This document shows positions 37,342 through 46,974 of a stretch of 64,000 nucleotides of DNA, piece by piece. Within the stretch, counting starts at the first letter, position 1; each line of letters opens with the position of its first letter. The notes under the pieces were generated by a model, which was not told where the DNA came from, did no database searches, and was given only the letters and a program-made list of their open reading frames with translations. Location of the stretch: contig JAISAR010000006.1 of NCBI GenBank assembly GCA_031266615.1, forward strand, positions 18,186 to 82,185, written 5' to 3'. The translations under genes and the position numbers were made by a program. This DNA comes from Rickettsiales bacterium. Its GTDB lineage: Bacteria; Pseudomonadota; Alphaproteobacteria; Rickettsiales; Anaplasmataceae.

Positions 37342-39741
37342 TTATCTTACTTCTCTAGATGTACTTGGCTCATTAACACCTAGCTTAGCTACCCCTAACG
37401 TTATTTCCGATGCTGATGTAGATAATTGACCACCCATAATCTCTATCGAGCTGTGCGGAACACCAGCCACAATAAACTTTTCGCTTACTAGTATCAAATT
37501 ATCTCTTTTATCAGCATTGCTGTTGAAAACAACTCCAATAAACGCTACCTTGTCACCTTCTGTTATTGATTTGATATTTTGAGATCTTGCATATCCCTCT
37601 ATCTGATTATTTGCTTCTTTTAACTTTTCACTAGCTGCCTCCTTTGTTGTTTCAGAGTACTTCAATTCAAACCCCACAGATACAGATTCTTTTAGCTCTT
37701 CCATCTTCTTCTTTTCATCAGGATTTTCGTTATCTACAACTTGTACCATAATATCAACTCTACCTCCTTCTCCAACTTGAAATTCTGTAAGTACAGCAAT
37801 TACTCTATCTTTATCCAAATCACTTAATCCAGTGAATAGCCCATCTAAAAAAGCTTTAAACCTGTTTTCACTACTAATCATTGATATAAGACTTTGTTTT
37901 GGTTTCCCATTTTTATCACACATTAATTCTTTAACTGTATCAAACAAGTTTTTATATGCATCTAACTCAAATTTATTGTCATTTCTTCCTAACTCTTTCT
38001 CTTTGCCTTCAATTTCTTCCCTTAACCCTTTCTGTTGATAATTTATTGCTTCTTTAAATTTATCAATTAATTTAGGTGCAGGATTGATTAGTTGCACCTC
38101 TCCTTTGAACTTATTCTTAGATGTGATAGATCTTGTTTGTCTCCCTTGAGAAGAAAAAGTTCCTTCAAAGTATTCCCTTGAATCTTTATTTTCAACCTTT
38201 ACTAAGTCTTTATTTTGATAAAAAGTGCCAGGTGAAGGTGCTGATTGACTAGGTCCGGTTTCTCCATAACCCATTACATATACCTGAGTGACTTGTTTAA
38301 TTTCTCCTTGTTTGAGGCCAATTTTATTTAATATTTCTTCAGTAAATGAATACTTGTTATACTTAAATTTTTCACTACCCGCTTCCTGTACATGAAAAAT
38401 AAATATCTTATTTTTATTGATTTGTTCCTTAATAACAATCATGTATGTAGTAAGACGGTCCTGTATATCTGCTTCTGAGTGGTTAAATAAGCATACTTTT
38501 ATATCTTTTGCCTCTTCAGGCTTTTTTACTAAAGGCAACTGTCCAAGTAAGAACCGACTTAAGTAATCTCTTGTATATTGCTCTGAAGGAAATGTGTAGT
38601 ATACTTGGCCTAATAGATTTTCCATTCTATTTTGAGTATCTTCATTACTATAAACCGTATTAAACAAGGATTGCACAATAGGTTCTTCGTTTCTTTTTAT
38701 CTTAGATGCTACTTCAGAAATTTTATATGGGTCCTCCCGTCTGTTAAGATTAATACCTACACAAATAGCTTTATCAGCATTTGTTAATAAGCGCATTTTA
38801 TTACGACGCAATCCCCTAGCGTAACTTTCTGCTTCTGATAATGCATTATCTACATTACCCTCTGCCTTTAATTCCATTACCACAGGGATAGCTAACCAAG
38901 ATCGCTCTTTTCCTCTTACAAGCAACATAATATCGCTATACCCCCTTCCTGTTAATAACTCTAAGTATAACTTTAAGTTGTAGCGATAACGAAAGTTTAT
39001 CAACATACCACTGATAAAGCCATGTTGTGCTGCTTCTTTATCACTATTTTGTATGAGATTTTTTCCCTTGAGATTAGAGTAAAGTTTTTTAGCTTCTTGA
39101 ATTATCTTTTCAATAGCTTTTTTTGTATCATTGATACCTTTACCATTAACTTCTTTAGCCAAATTAACTATACTACTTTCTAAATTTTCATTTACCTTGC
39201 AATCTATTTTCTTAAAATCCTTAACTTCAGGGTTCTTACCTGTTTTCTGTTCTACTAAGACTTTAAACTTCCACCTCTGATCCTCTTTTTTCTTTTTTTC
39301 TTCTCCTTCGAGTATTTCTCTACCTATTAGAACCTTAGTCGTACTTGACCCTAAATTTTTGCCTATGTGGTTACCTATATTCTTTATTTCTTCCTCCAAA
39401 TCAGTTTTAGACTTTTTGCCTTTGCTTTCTGAGAAAACAAAAAGATGTTTTTTCTTATCTTCTCCAATTTCTGCAATAACATGCAAATCTTTTCTAACTA
39501 CCAGAACTTCCCGAAAATGCAAATTTTGTAGCTCAAGCTTTGCAGCAAGTTCTGTGCTCTTTAAACTAGCGAACATGCCAAGAAAGAAGTTTATAAAGAA
39601 TCCTTCCTTTTCTGGTGCAGCAGAAGCCCCACTTGGTTTTGGTATTTGGTCTAAAAATGATTGAAATCTCTCTTGAAATTTTTTATTATCACTGTTTGCA
39701 TCAAAAAGATGTTGTATTAATTCTTTTTTATCATCTGACAT
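37342..39741 (-). CDS. cifB: Cytoplasmic incompatibility factor CifB, nuclease type (Cin-like)
   Basis: In this 799-residue protein two PD-(D/E)XK nuclease domains are visible. The first has D270 (G-Y-S-D-I-M) and E290-L-K292. The second has D663 (G-R-V-D-I-M) and E692-L-K694 followed by Q713-x3-Y717. Both catalytic triads look intact. No Ulp1-type deubiquitinase domain follows, so this is not the Type I (CidB) form but the nuclease-only group (Types II-IV). In Wolbachia, CifB in sperm causes embryonic death that CifA in the egg prevents. It lies 10 bases downstream of cifA with AGGGG before its ATG, so the two are co-transcribed. The exact Cif type cannot be decided by eye. Confidence 0.9.
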   Translation of the reverse strand: MSDDKKELIQHLFDANSDNKKFQERFQSFLDQIPKPSGASAAPEKEGFFINFFLGMFASLKSTELAAKLELQNLHFREVLVVRKDLHVIAEIGEDKKKHLFVFSESKGKKSKTDLEEEIKNIGNHIGKNLGSSTTKVLIGREILEGEEKKKKEDQRWKFKVLVEQKTGKNPEVKDFKKIDCKVNENLESSIVNLAKEVNGKGINDTKKAIEKIIQEAKKLYSNLKGKNLIQNSDKEAAQHGFISGMLINFRYRYNLKLYLELLTGRGYSDIMLLVRGKERSWLAIPVVMELKAEGNVDNALSEAESYARGLRRNKMRLLTNADKAICVGINLNRREDPYKISEVASKIKRNEEPIVQSLFNTVYSNEDTQNRMENLLGQVYYTFPSEQYTRDYLSRFLLGQLPLVKKPEEAKDIKVCLFNHSEADIQDRLTTYMIVIKEQINKNKIFIFHVQEAGSEKFKYNKYSFTEEILNKIGLKQGEIKQVTQVYVMGYGETGPSQSAPSPGTFYQNKDLVKVENKDSREYFEGTFSSQGRQTRSITSKNKFKGEVQLINPAPKLIDKFKEAINYQQKGLREEIEGKEKELGRNDNKFELDAYKNLFDTVKELMCDKNGKPKQSLISMISSENRFKAFLDGLFTGLSDLDKDRVIAVLTEFQVGEGGRVDIMVQVVDNENPDEKKKMEELKESVSVGFELKYSETTKEAASEKLKEANNQIEGYARSQNIKSITEGDKVAFIGVVFNSNADKRDNLILVSEKFIVAGVPHSSIEIMGGQLSTSASEITLGVAKLGVNEPSTSREVR

Positions 39742-39751
39742 ACTTTTTCCC

Positions 39752-41305
39752 CTATTTAGATATCTTTTTCTGAATAGAAGCAGTAGACTTCAGATCACTT
39801 AACGATGATGGTACATCACCACCAGCCTGATTAGCTTGTGCAAATTCATTTATTCTTTTCTCTATAACGTCATATAACCCATAGTCTGACAGTAATTCCA
39901 AAATTTTTGTCATGGACTCTTTTATTCTAAATTCCTTATGTAGGTTGCACACGCAATCCCATTTTTGTTTGTAAGCAGGATTTTGTTTTAGAATTTCTTC
40001 TACAGCCCTTACAAAATTATTACTATACTCAGTATCATTCAGAACTTTATCTAACAGATCTTTTCTATCTTGAATATATAAAGCACAACAAGGTCTTTTT
40101 GACCTACGAAATAATTCTGCTACCTCCTTACGCCCTGCTTCACTTGCAGAATCCAATATCTTCTCCAAAGGTTGAAATGCACCGACCATAGCAAGACTTG
40201 ATAACACACGAATTGATCCAGGATCACTCTTACTTAATTCGTTGAGGTAGTACTTCTTATGTTCTGCAAACCCTTCCTTACTCCATATCCAGATTAAAAA
40301 ATCACTTCCCACTTGCATCAATCCTTTGCTAGATGCAGCTCCAGTCTGCCCTCCCACACCATAAATAAAGCTAGTGGAATATCGCTCTGGTGAAATATTT
40401 TCTGGCCCCAGACAATCAATTAATTCTTTCACATATCCAAACAAATATCCCTCTCCTAATTCATATACTATAGAATAACAACCATTAGCCTCAAAATCTT
40501 TCTGCAGAAGCATTTTATACTTATCAGCACCTAGATTAGCAAGACAAAAGTCTATGACATTAGCATTGCTATGCCCGAGATTGAAACTACCAGACGAAGT
40601 AGCATACAGTGCTGTGTTAATTAAAATTTCATCACGTTCATCTTGTGTTATTCTTCCTTCTAACTTATCTAAAAAGAATTCAAGAGCTTCTATACACCCT
40701 TCTTTTTTTGCACGTTCAAACCCATATTTCCATAAGTCAACTTGGCTGTTGTAGTACAAGTTTTTATGATAGTTCTTATTATATTTTGCTATTAATTCTT
40801 TAAAGTTATTTAGGATTTCCTCATTAGGATTTGAAATAAGGTCACCATTTTTATCCATTATATGAATATAGTGTGACCAGAACTCCATCAGCCTAGAATA
40901 GCTACTAAGTGTATCTGTAACAAACTTTCCTTCTGACTCTGAATCGCCTTGATATTGCTTTAGAGATGGAAATTTTTTACGTATACTTTCCTCTGAGCAA
41001 AGCCAACATTTAACTTTGTAGCTCTTATAGTCATTTAATAGATCTTCATTGTCTGTTCTCTTTATGCCAAGTAATTCATTTACAACAGAGGCTCTATTGA
41101 GAATAAAATCACCAAATTGCCTGTGCATCCAATATTTAGCGTCTGAGAAATTATTTAGCTTTTCAGCAACATAAGAAAGATCTGCACTCATTAGGACCTT
41201 TTTCCCAAATGGCTCATACCATTCCTTAATCTGAAAGCGCTTTACAGCATGACCTGGGTCACTTTCTGGAACTGAATTTATAAACTTTTTTTCATTTTCA
41301 TTCAT
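39752..41305 (-). CDS. cifA: Cytoplasmic incompatibility factor CifA (rescue factor)
   Basis: The 517-residue protein lies directly upstream of the CifB-like nuclease in the fixed cifA-cifB order. It has no catalytic motif I recognise. The sequence is mostly helical and Tyr/Lys rich, with a C-X2-C (W-L-C-S) pair near residue 100, consistent with the helical-repeat folds known for CifA. CifA expressed in the female germline rescues embryos and in some types is also needed to induce incompatibility. The ATG has an excellent leader (GGTGGAGGTAAG) nearly identical to that of the HTH gene at 30587. It is divergent from a large ankyrin gene across a 457-base intergenic region. The frame is intact. 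Confidence 0.85.
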   Translation of the reverse strand: MNENEKKFINSVPESDPGHAVKRFQIKEWYEPFGKKVLMSADLSYVAEKLNNFSDAKYWMHRQFGDFILNRASVVNELLGIKRTDNEDLLNDYKSYKVKCWLCSEESIRKKFPSLKQYQGDSESEGKFVTDTLSSYSRLMEFWSHYIHIMDKNGDLISNPNEEILNNFKELIAKYNKNYHKNLYYNSQVDLWKYGFERAKKEGCIEALEFFLDKLEGRITQDERDEILINTALYATSSGSFNLGHSNANVIDFCLANLGADKYKMLLQKDFEANGCYSIVYELGEGYLFGYVKELIDCLGPENISPERYSTSFIYGVGGQTGAASSKGLMQVGSDFLIWIWSKEGFAEHKKYYLNELSKSDPGSIRVLSSLAMVGAFQPLEKILDSASEAGRKEVAELFRRSKRPCCALYIQDRKDLLDKVLNDTEYSNNFVRAVEEILKQNPAYKQKWDCVCNLHKEFRIKESMTKILELLSDYGLYDVIEKRINEFAQANQAGGDVPSSLSDLKSTASIQKKISK

Positions 41306-41762
41306 GACTATCTTACCTCCACCAAGTTAATAGTAGCATCATTTTTTATGAAAGCATATATTAGCCAGAATTGCAAGATTTTTAATGAAGAAAGAGTAGG
41401 GTTAAGGAAGGCTATAAAAAATTAATTAAAAAGAATGTTTAAGGCTTACGATGCTAGGGATAATATTGGCCTCAAGTTGTATTGTTTCTATAAATTTGCC
41501 TTAATTCTTCGTTCTTAAAAAATTAACATTAATTTGATAGTATATATTATTAAGAATTTAAACAACCTAACCATTTCCAACACCCAAAACCGAAGGTCGT
41601 GAGAAGAATTTTTTTGGAATCGTTTGATTTCGGCAATTGAACATGAAATTTTTAGTATTGCTTTTTTTAATATGAAAAATATAATTGGATATGAGTGCAA
41701 CTTGCGCTGGTAACAAATTTTATAATAAAAGGGTATTTCTAAGTTAGAGGTAGGAGGTATAT
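41306..41762. other. Divergent intergenic region between cifA and the ankyrin gene
   Basis: This 457-base AT-rich region contains no convincing gene; a 61-codon minus frame at 41515-41700 has no Shine-Dalgarno or similarity I know. It must carry promoters in both directions. The plus-strand one is listed separately; no convincing minus-strand hexamer pair for cifA was seen. Confidence 0.5.
41721..41726 (+). promoter_or_regulatory. Consensus -10 element for the ankyrin gene
   Basis: TATAAT at 41721-41726 lies 36 bases before the ATG at 41763, with AGGAGG at 41752-41757. No strong -35 is present at 16-18 bases (best is CAACTT), so the promoter may need an activator. Confidence 0.4.
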
Positions 41763-44753
41763 ATGACTACTCATGAGCAAAGTCAATGGATAGATCGCGA
41801 AAGGTTAGATAAAGAGTTACTGTATATTTTAAATAAGTTAGCAAATTATGGTAATCTAAAGGAGAATATTCCACATATAAAATCCCTTTTAAACTTAGGG
41901 GCCAATCCAGGTGTACAGGATCTATGCGGAAAAACTCTGTTACACTACGTTACTGAACATAATGATATTCAAGGTACAAGGTTTCTTTTAGAAGCAGGAG
42001 CTGATCCAAATGTGCAAGATCAAGATGACAAAACTCCTTTGCATAACATCTTGCACTATAACCAGTCTGGATATGATGATGTTATCGGAGTTCTCTTACA
42101 AAAAGGAGCAAGAATTAATATCCAAGACAAAAGTGGTAATACACCACTACACTATGCTGCTTTTAATGGCCATATTAATGGAATAGAGTTGCTCATAGAA
42201 CATATTATAAGTAACAAGCAAGATGTTATTAATCTTCAAAATGAAGAAGGAGATACAGCATTTCACCTAGCCTTTTACAATGCACGAGAGGGGCGCAGTA
42301 TTGAACCTTTTCTTAAAGATGAATTAAATATAGATTTTAACATTCAAAGTTCAGAAGGTACTACACCATTACTCGCTGCAGTAAGAAGTGCAGACTTAAA
42401 TGTAGTAGAATCATTACTTACAAAGCTAGGAACAAAAATTGATGATAGAGATAGTAAACGTGGTGGTTCTATACTTCATCATGTTCTAGCTAATCCGAAT
42501 ATTCCACCTGTTAGATATACTACCTTGCATTGTTCGACTCAGCAGCCAGATTTTGAATGTGAAAATGAACATGACGCTACTGACAGAATTATTAACACTG
42601 TTATTCATCATATTAAAAAGCATAAGATCAGGTTCGATATTAACTGCATTGATAAGGATGGGAACACACCATTGACTGTTGCAGTTGACCATGGAAGAGG
42701 TACAGTGATGGAACGACTTATAGCAGAAGAAGCTGATGTCAGTATAGTAAACGAAAACGGATATACAGCATTTCACTATGCAGTCAAGAGAAGAAGTTTT
42801 GAGATGTTAAAGACTCTCTTACCTAAAAAAGAAAAGAAAGACGAAAATGGTGTTACAGTTATTGATGAATGTGGTCTTACTACTGAAGAAATTGATGCAG
42901 AAAAAGCTAAGGAACTTCTTGGCGTAATAGATAAAGGGGGAAACACCCTTTTGCACCATGCAGTGAAGACGGGTTGTAGTGAAGAAATAATAAATTTTCT
43001 TGTAAAGCGTGGAGTAGATATTAATAAGAAAAATAATAATGGAGTAGCACCAATTCATATTGCTGCAAAATATGGGCATCCAAATTTAATAAGTTGTCTA
43101 ATAAAGAACAAAGCAGATTGTAGTACCAAATGTGGTAATTTAACAAAATCACATATTGACAGCATAGGAATGGAGTGTCCTGTTGTTATGGATTACATAA
43201 ATGTTCAAGGCAGTGACATTAATAATAGCACTGTAAACACAGAAAATGATAATGATTATAAGAAAGCTACACCCATATTGATAGCGGCTGATGGTGACAA
43301 TATTGATGCTGTAAATATCTTGGCGTCATGGATGGCAAAAAAAGATATTCAAGATAGTGAAGGCTGGGATGCATTACTCATTGCTATTAAAAGAGCTTGT
43401 AGTGAAGATTGTACAGGAGAAGAAAGACAAAAGATGTACAAAGCTATTACGGAGTTAGCATGTGATGCAAATTCTGGAGTTTTAAGATGTTTAGATGATA
43501 TGAAACACCAAGTTCTTGAAGAGCAGCTGCGTGATAGAATAAGGAGCTTAGCAAAAAGTAGGCTAATTAATAATGACAAAATCCTAAATATAAATATTTC
43601 GCCGCAAGTAACAGGAGGAAAATTAGGAAATTTGATTCAAATGTCTATTGAAACTAGGCAACAAGGACGAGGAAAGCATTATATATCAAAGTTATTTTCT
43701 AAAGATAAACTTTTAGAACCTATAGCTGATAAAGAAATTCACATGTACGAAAAGCGCGTTTGTAATAAATTAAAGAACATCATAGAAAATGCATTGAGAT
43801 TATCTAATGACAATGAAGTTCGAAAAATAGTCAAAGGAGCTTTTCATAATGCCTTAAGTGCTATAGAAAAAAGAAATAGTACAACTGCTTTGGTGGAAGG
43901 AAATACAACAGATTTTAACGGTAACTTTTATGGAGGGATAGGTTCTGGTGTAAAAGAAGCACCTGAAATTTACTATGATATCCAAGCTAATGTTGAGCAA
44001 GAGAATACAGAATCGTGCGGAACCCAAGAAAAAGAATTATCGCCAGAAATGGATGAAGGGGCAAAGAAATCTGAAGGTTACATTAATGGATTTTGGAAAA
44101 GTGCTGAAAGTGCAACCAGAAGAGGTAAACTAAAAAGTCTTGAAGTAGATGACACTGCTTTCTTTCTAGAATATTCAGAAGACAGTATAGTTGAGGTTGC
44201 GAAAGTTATAGATGGAACGAAAAAGTTAGGGCTTAACCAGGGAAATATAGCATGTGGTAGTAATGTAATAAAAATTGGTAAAAATGAAGTAGAAATTATA
44301 ACGGAAAATGACATAAGGTATTATACTGACCTTGCGAATGATAGTGACATAGTGTTAACTTTCTACACCGGTCAGGGAGAATTAGATGTTAGATTATATC
44401 CTGATAAGAAAGATCAAAACCTAATAAGGGTAGAAGTAAAAGATCAAAAGAAGTGGGAAAAATTAAGGAGTTGTGAAAAAGAAATAGGAAAAAATTGCTC
44501 ACTTGGTGGATATTCAGTGTACGATGCTATTGAACGTAGGTATTTTGAAAGATCTGGATATTTTCAATCTTGTGGAACAATTAGCTTATCTAAGAAAGCT
44601 TCAGAAGAAGTTAGAGCATCAGTAAAAGATTTAAATCCTGGTGATGTGGAGAACTCTTTACCAAGTCATATATCCTGTCCAAAAACGGTTAAATGGGAAG
44701 ATGAAGTTAGCGCACAGAAGAGCAAACCTAGAGTTGCTCAGCTTCAAATGTAA
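41763..44753 (+). CDS. Large ankyrin-repeat protein with a distinctive C-terminal module
   Basis: The 996-residue protein has about ten ankyrin repeats between residues 40 and 520. Several are interrupted by insertions, for example between about 240 and 300. A helical linker follows to about residue 780. Residues about 795-945 then match the C-terminus of the protein at 31638-32801, with E-Y-S-x2-S-I-V-E-V-A-K, Y-T-D, E-I-G-K-N-C-S-L-G-G and F-E-R-S-G in the same order. The start is strongly supported by AGGAGG. It is divergent from cifA, so the two could share regulation. The C-terminal module is not a family I can name. No membrane segments are evident, and a host-directed role is speculative. 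Confidence 0.88.
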   Translation: MTTHEQSQWIDRERLDKELLYILNKLANYGNLKENIPHIKSLLNLGANPGVQDLCGKTLLHYVTEHNDIQGTRFLLEAGADPNVQDQDDKTPLHNILHYNQSGYDDVIGVLLQKGARINIQDKSGNTPLHYAAFNGHINGIELLIEHIISNKQDVINLQNEEGDTAFHLAFYNAREGRSIEPFLKDELNIDFNIQSSEGTTPLLAAVRSADLNVVESLLTKLGTKIDDRDSKRGGSILHHVLANPNIPPVRYTTLHCSTQQPDFECENEHDATDRIINTVIHHIKKHKIRFDINCIDKDGNTPLTVAVDHGRGTVMERLIAEEADVSIVNENGYTAFHYAVKRRSFEMLKTLLPKKEKKDENGVTVIDECGLTTEEIDAEKAKELLGVIDKGGNTLLHHAVKTGCSEEIINFLVKRGVDINKKNNNGVAPIHIAAKYGHPNLISCLIKNKADCSTKCGNLTKSHIDSIGMECPVVMDYINVQGSDINNSTVNTENDNDYKKATPILIAADGDNIDAVNILASWMAKKDIQDSEGWDALLIAIKRACSEDCTGEERQKMYKAITELACDANSGVLRCLDDMKHQVLEEQLRDRIRSLAKSRLINNDKILNINISPQVTGGKLGNLIQMSIETRQQGRGKHYISKLFSKDKLLEPIADKEIHMYEKRVCNKLKNIIENALRLSNDNEVRKIVKGAFHNALSAIEKRNSTTALVEGNTTDFNGNFYGGIGSGVKEAPEIYYDIQANVEQENTESCGTQEKELSPEMDEGAKKSEGYINGFWKSAESATRRGKLKSLEVDDTAFFLEYSEDSIVEVAKVIDGTKKLGLNQGNIACGSNVIKIGKNEVEIITENDIRYYTDLANDSDIVLTFYTGQGELDVRLYPDKKDQNLIRVEVKDQKKWEKLRSCEKEIGKNCSLGGYSVYDAIERRYFERSGYFQSCGTISLSKKASEEVRASVKDLNPGDVENSLPSHISCPKTVKWEDEVSAQKSKPRVAQLQM

Positions 44754-44869
44754 GTATTTTACTGGAATAGCTTTAACATTTTTCTGGGGAATGTTAAAAG
44801 CCTTATGGTAATGTCTGGTTAACAGTTTAAGTAATTTTCTAAAGAAATTATCTTGGCACTCATAGTTTT

Positions 44870-45874
44870 TCAAATAGCCTTAAGATCCTGCAGGCCAGTT
44901 GCTTGTTGTATTACATTAATTGGAACACCCACCTCAAGTAAATTCTTTGCCACTTCTATTTCCTCTATTTTTTTACCCTTTTCTTTATCGATCTGTATTT
45001 TTTTAGATACTGACATCATTAATGAATGAAATTTATCACGTATTTCTTCATCTTCAATTTTGTTAAACTCTCTCACTAAATCTAGTACCCCTTTTTCTCT
45101 TTCTTTATCCTCATCATTTCTTTCAACTTCAATATTGCCTTTTTCTATTAGTTCACTAATTTTTGGCAGTCCACTAATTTTTAGCAATCCACTAATTTCT
45201 GGCAGTAGACTTTTTATATTCACTGATAATGCTTCTGCTATAGCATGCAGTTTTCTTGTTGTAATGAGACTAATTCCCTGCTCATAGTGCTGTATTTGCT
45301 TACTTGTTAAACCGACTCTACTTCCTAATTCTTCCTGAGTATATCCTCTTTCTAGCCTCCTTTCTTTTATCTTTTTCCCTATCTCGTAGGCTACAAAATT
45401 AACTATCTCTTTTCTACAATGTTTCTTAAGTTCACCTGCAGACAAGCCCGTTGTTTGGAAAATAACATCAAGAGAAACACCTGCCTCAAGTAGATTTTTT
45501 GCTACTGTAATCTTTCCTGCTTTTTTACCCTCTTCTTCACCTATCTGCATAGACTTATTTAATGCAGATGCCATCTTACATAATTCATAATTCCTAAATT
45601 TTTTACACTCTCTCACTAGACTTAATGCTTCTTTTACTTCAGCTCCCTCTGGTACTGTTGATTGAGGTAATAGTCTTGCACTATCAATCCCTAGTTTTAT
45701 TATTATTACTAATATTGTGATGATTAGAGTTGGATTTTCCCCTCGCTCGTATCTGGACATTTGCTTCTCTGTTACTCCGACTTCACTTCCTAGACTTGCT
45801 TGCGTATATTCTTGTATTTCCCTCTCATATTTTAACTTTTTCCCTACTTCATAGTCGATGGTGTCAATGGCCAT
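44870..45874 (-). CDS. Duplicated HTH-plus-tail transcriptional regulator
   Basis: The 334-residue protein has an HTH at about residues 8-60, a first tail (A-K-N-L-L-E-A-G-V-S ... T-G-L-S-A-G-E-L) near 125-150, a second HTH at 165-215, and a final tail (A-K-N-L-L-E-V-G-V-P ... A-T-G-L). It has the same architecture as the regulators at 29598 and 33850 but is clearly diverged from both. A charged spacer after the second HTH contains near-repeats of L-P/L-K-I-S-G/E-L. The ATG at 45874 has AAAGAG upstream. It is convergent with the large ankyrin gene, with about 117 bases between stops. Confidence 0.85.
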   Translation of the reverse strand: MAIDTIDYEVGKKLKYEREIQEYTQASLGSEVGVTEKQMSRYERGENPTLIITILVIIIKLGIDSARLLPQSTVPEGAEVKEALSLVRECKKFRNYELCKMASALNKSMQIGEEEGKKAGKITVAKNLLEAGVSLDVIFQTTGLSAGELKKHCRKEIVNFVAYEIGKKIKERRLERGYTQEELGSRVGLTSKQIQHYEQGISLITTRKLHAIAEALSVNIKSLLPEISGLLKISGLPKISELIEKGNIEVERNDEDKEREKGVLDLVREFNKIEDEEIRDKFHSLMMSVSKKIQIDKEKGKKIEEIEVAKNLLEVGVPINVIQQATGLQDLKAI

Positions 45875-46002
45875 ATCTCTTTAAAATACTTTGAGACAAA
45901 GGTATATCCTTTTATCTAAGATTCTATTAAATCTCCTACCTTACACCACCGTAGGGAATGTAAAATAGGAGAGTTTGGTAGTAGAAGAGATTTCTACTTT
46001 CT

Positions 46003-46812
46003 CTAAATGTGTGCACCACGACTGATAAGGTACTCTTTTACGTCCTCTTTATACCTTTTATCTTGAACTTCACTATCTTGAATAGCCAAACGCAGCGGTG
46101 TATTACCTTCCTTGTCCCTGACATTTATCTTTGCCCTATTTTCTATAAGACATCTCACTATGTCAAAGCTACAATATTCAGCTGCTATGTGTAATCCTGT
46201 GGTGCCATCTTCAGTTGTAGCATTTACATTGGCTCCCATCTCTATTAGATACCATGCCACGTCGAGTTCATCTCGCTCAACAGCGTGGAGTAAAGGTGTC
46301 CAACCATTTTCATCCGCAAAATTTACATCAACTCCTTTCTTCTCTACCAAATATTTAACAACATCCAAGTGGCCATATCTTGTTGCTCTTTCCAATAGAT
46401 CATTGCAGTCATAAACAACATCGTCTCGGTTCATTAGATATTCTATAGTATCCAAATCACCACTTACACTAGCTCGATCAGATAACGTACCGCATTCGGT
46501 AACTGTCATAGGATCAATACCAAGCACCTCTATAAAATATTTGACTAATTTAACATGGCCATATTCAAATGCATAATATACAGGAGAACCTTCACCGTCA
46601 GTAATATTGTAATCGGCACCCTGACCTATTAAAAATCTTACTACATTAATCTCTCCTGAATAGACAGCCCAATGCAAAGGAGTCCAACCACTTTCATCCT
46701 GAGCATTTATATCAGCTCCTTTACTTAGAATATATACAGTTAAACACAAATCACCTTTTTCAGCAGCTGAATGTAAAGGTGTTTTATCTTTTTTTATATA
46801 TTTTTTTGTCAT
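46003..46812 (-). CDS. Ankyrin-repeat protein, tandem copy A
   Basis: In this 269-residue protein about seven ankyrin repeats fill nearly the whole length (T-P-L-H-S-A-A-E-K-G-D-L to the C-terminus). It is a tandem duplicate of the next gene: both share the central G-I-D-P-M-T segment and the block from A-E-R/V-E-R-D-E-L-D through T-T-E-D-G-T-T. Upstream spacers are also duplicated. GAGGTT precedes the ATG by seven bases. The C-terminus R-G-A-H-I is parallel to F-G-A-R-I of the copy. Function unknown. Confidence 0.83.
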   Translation of the reverse strand: MTKKYIKKDKTPLHSAAEKGDLCLTVYILSKGADINAQDESGWTPLHWAVYSGEINVVRFLIGQGADYNITDGEGSPVYYAFEYGHVKLVKYFIEVLGIDPMTVTECGTLSDRASVSGDLDTIEYLMNRDDVVYDCNDLLERATRYGHLDVVKYLVEKKGVDVNFADENGWTPLLHAVERDELDVAWYLIEMGANVNATTEDGTTGLHIAAEYCSFDIVRCLIENRAKINVRDKEGNTPLRLAIQDSEVQDKRYKEDVKEYLISRGAHI

Positions 46813-46839
46813 ATGAACCTCACTAAAAACTATTCCAGT

Positions 46840-46970
46840 CTACATATATAAATATTATTTTTTTATTAACTGCGAACCCCGTACAAATTCCTATACTTAT
46901 AGCCAACCCCCGTGATAAGGGTATCTTTAATTATATTAATATCTTATGCATACTAGTTAATAAACTCATT
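46840..46970. repeat. Upstream spacer duplicated with the ankyrin genes, copy A
   Basis: The spacer matches 47820-47937 over most of its length, for example TTATTAACTGCG, CGTGATAAGGG and ATATTAATATCTTATGCATA in the same order. It shows that gene and promoter region were duplicated together. Confidence 0.65.
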
Positions 46971-46974
46971 TCTT

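Noticed and set aside
37342..39741. Type I (CidB) assignment of the cif pair
   Set aside because: No Ulp1-like catalytic region (His-Asp-Cys) is present and the protein is far shorter than Type I CifB (around 1,170 residues).
41515..41700. 61-codon minus-strand frame between cifA and the ankyrin gene
   Set aside because: No ribosome site, no family and AT-rich composition. It is treated as intergenic.
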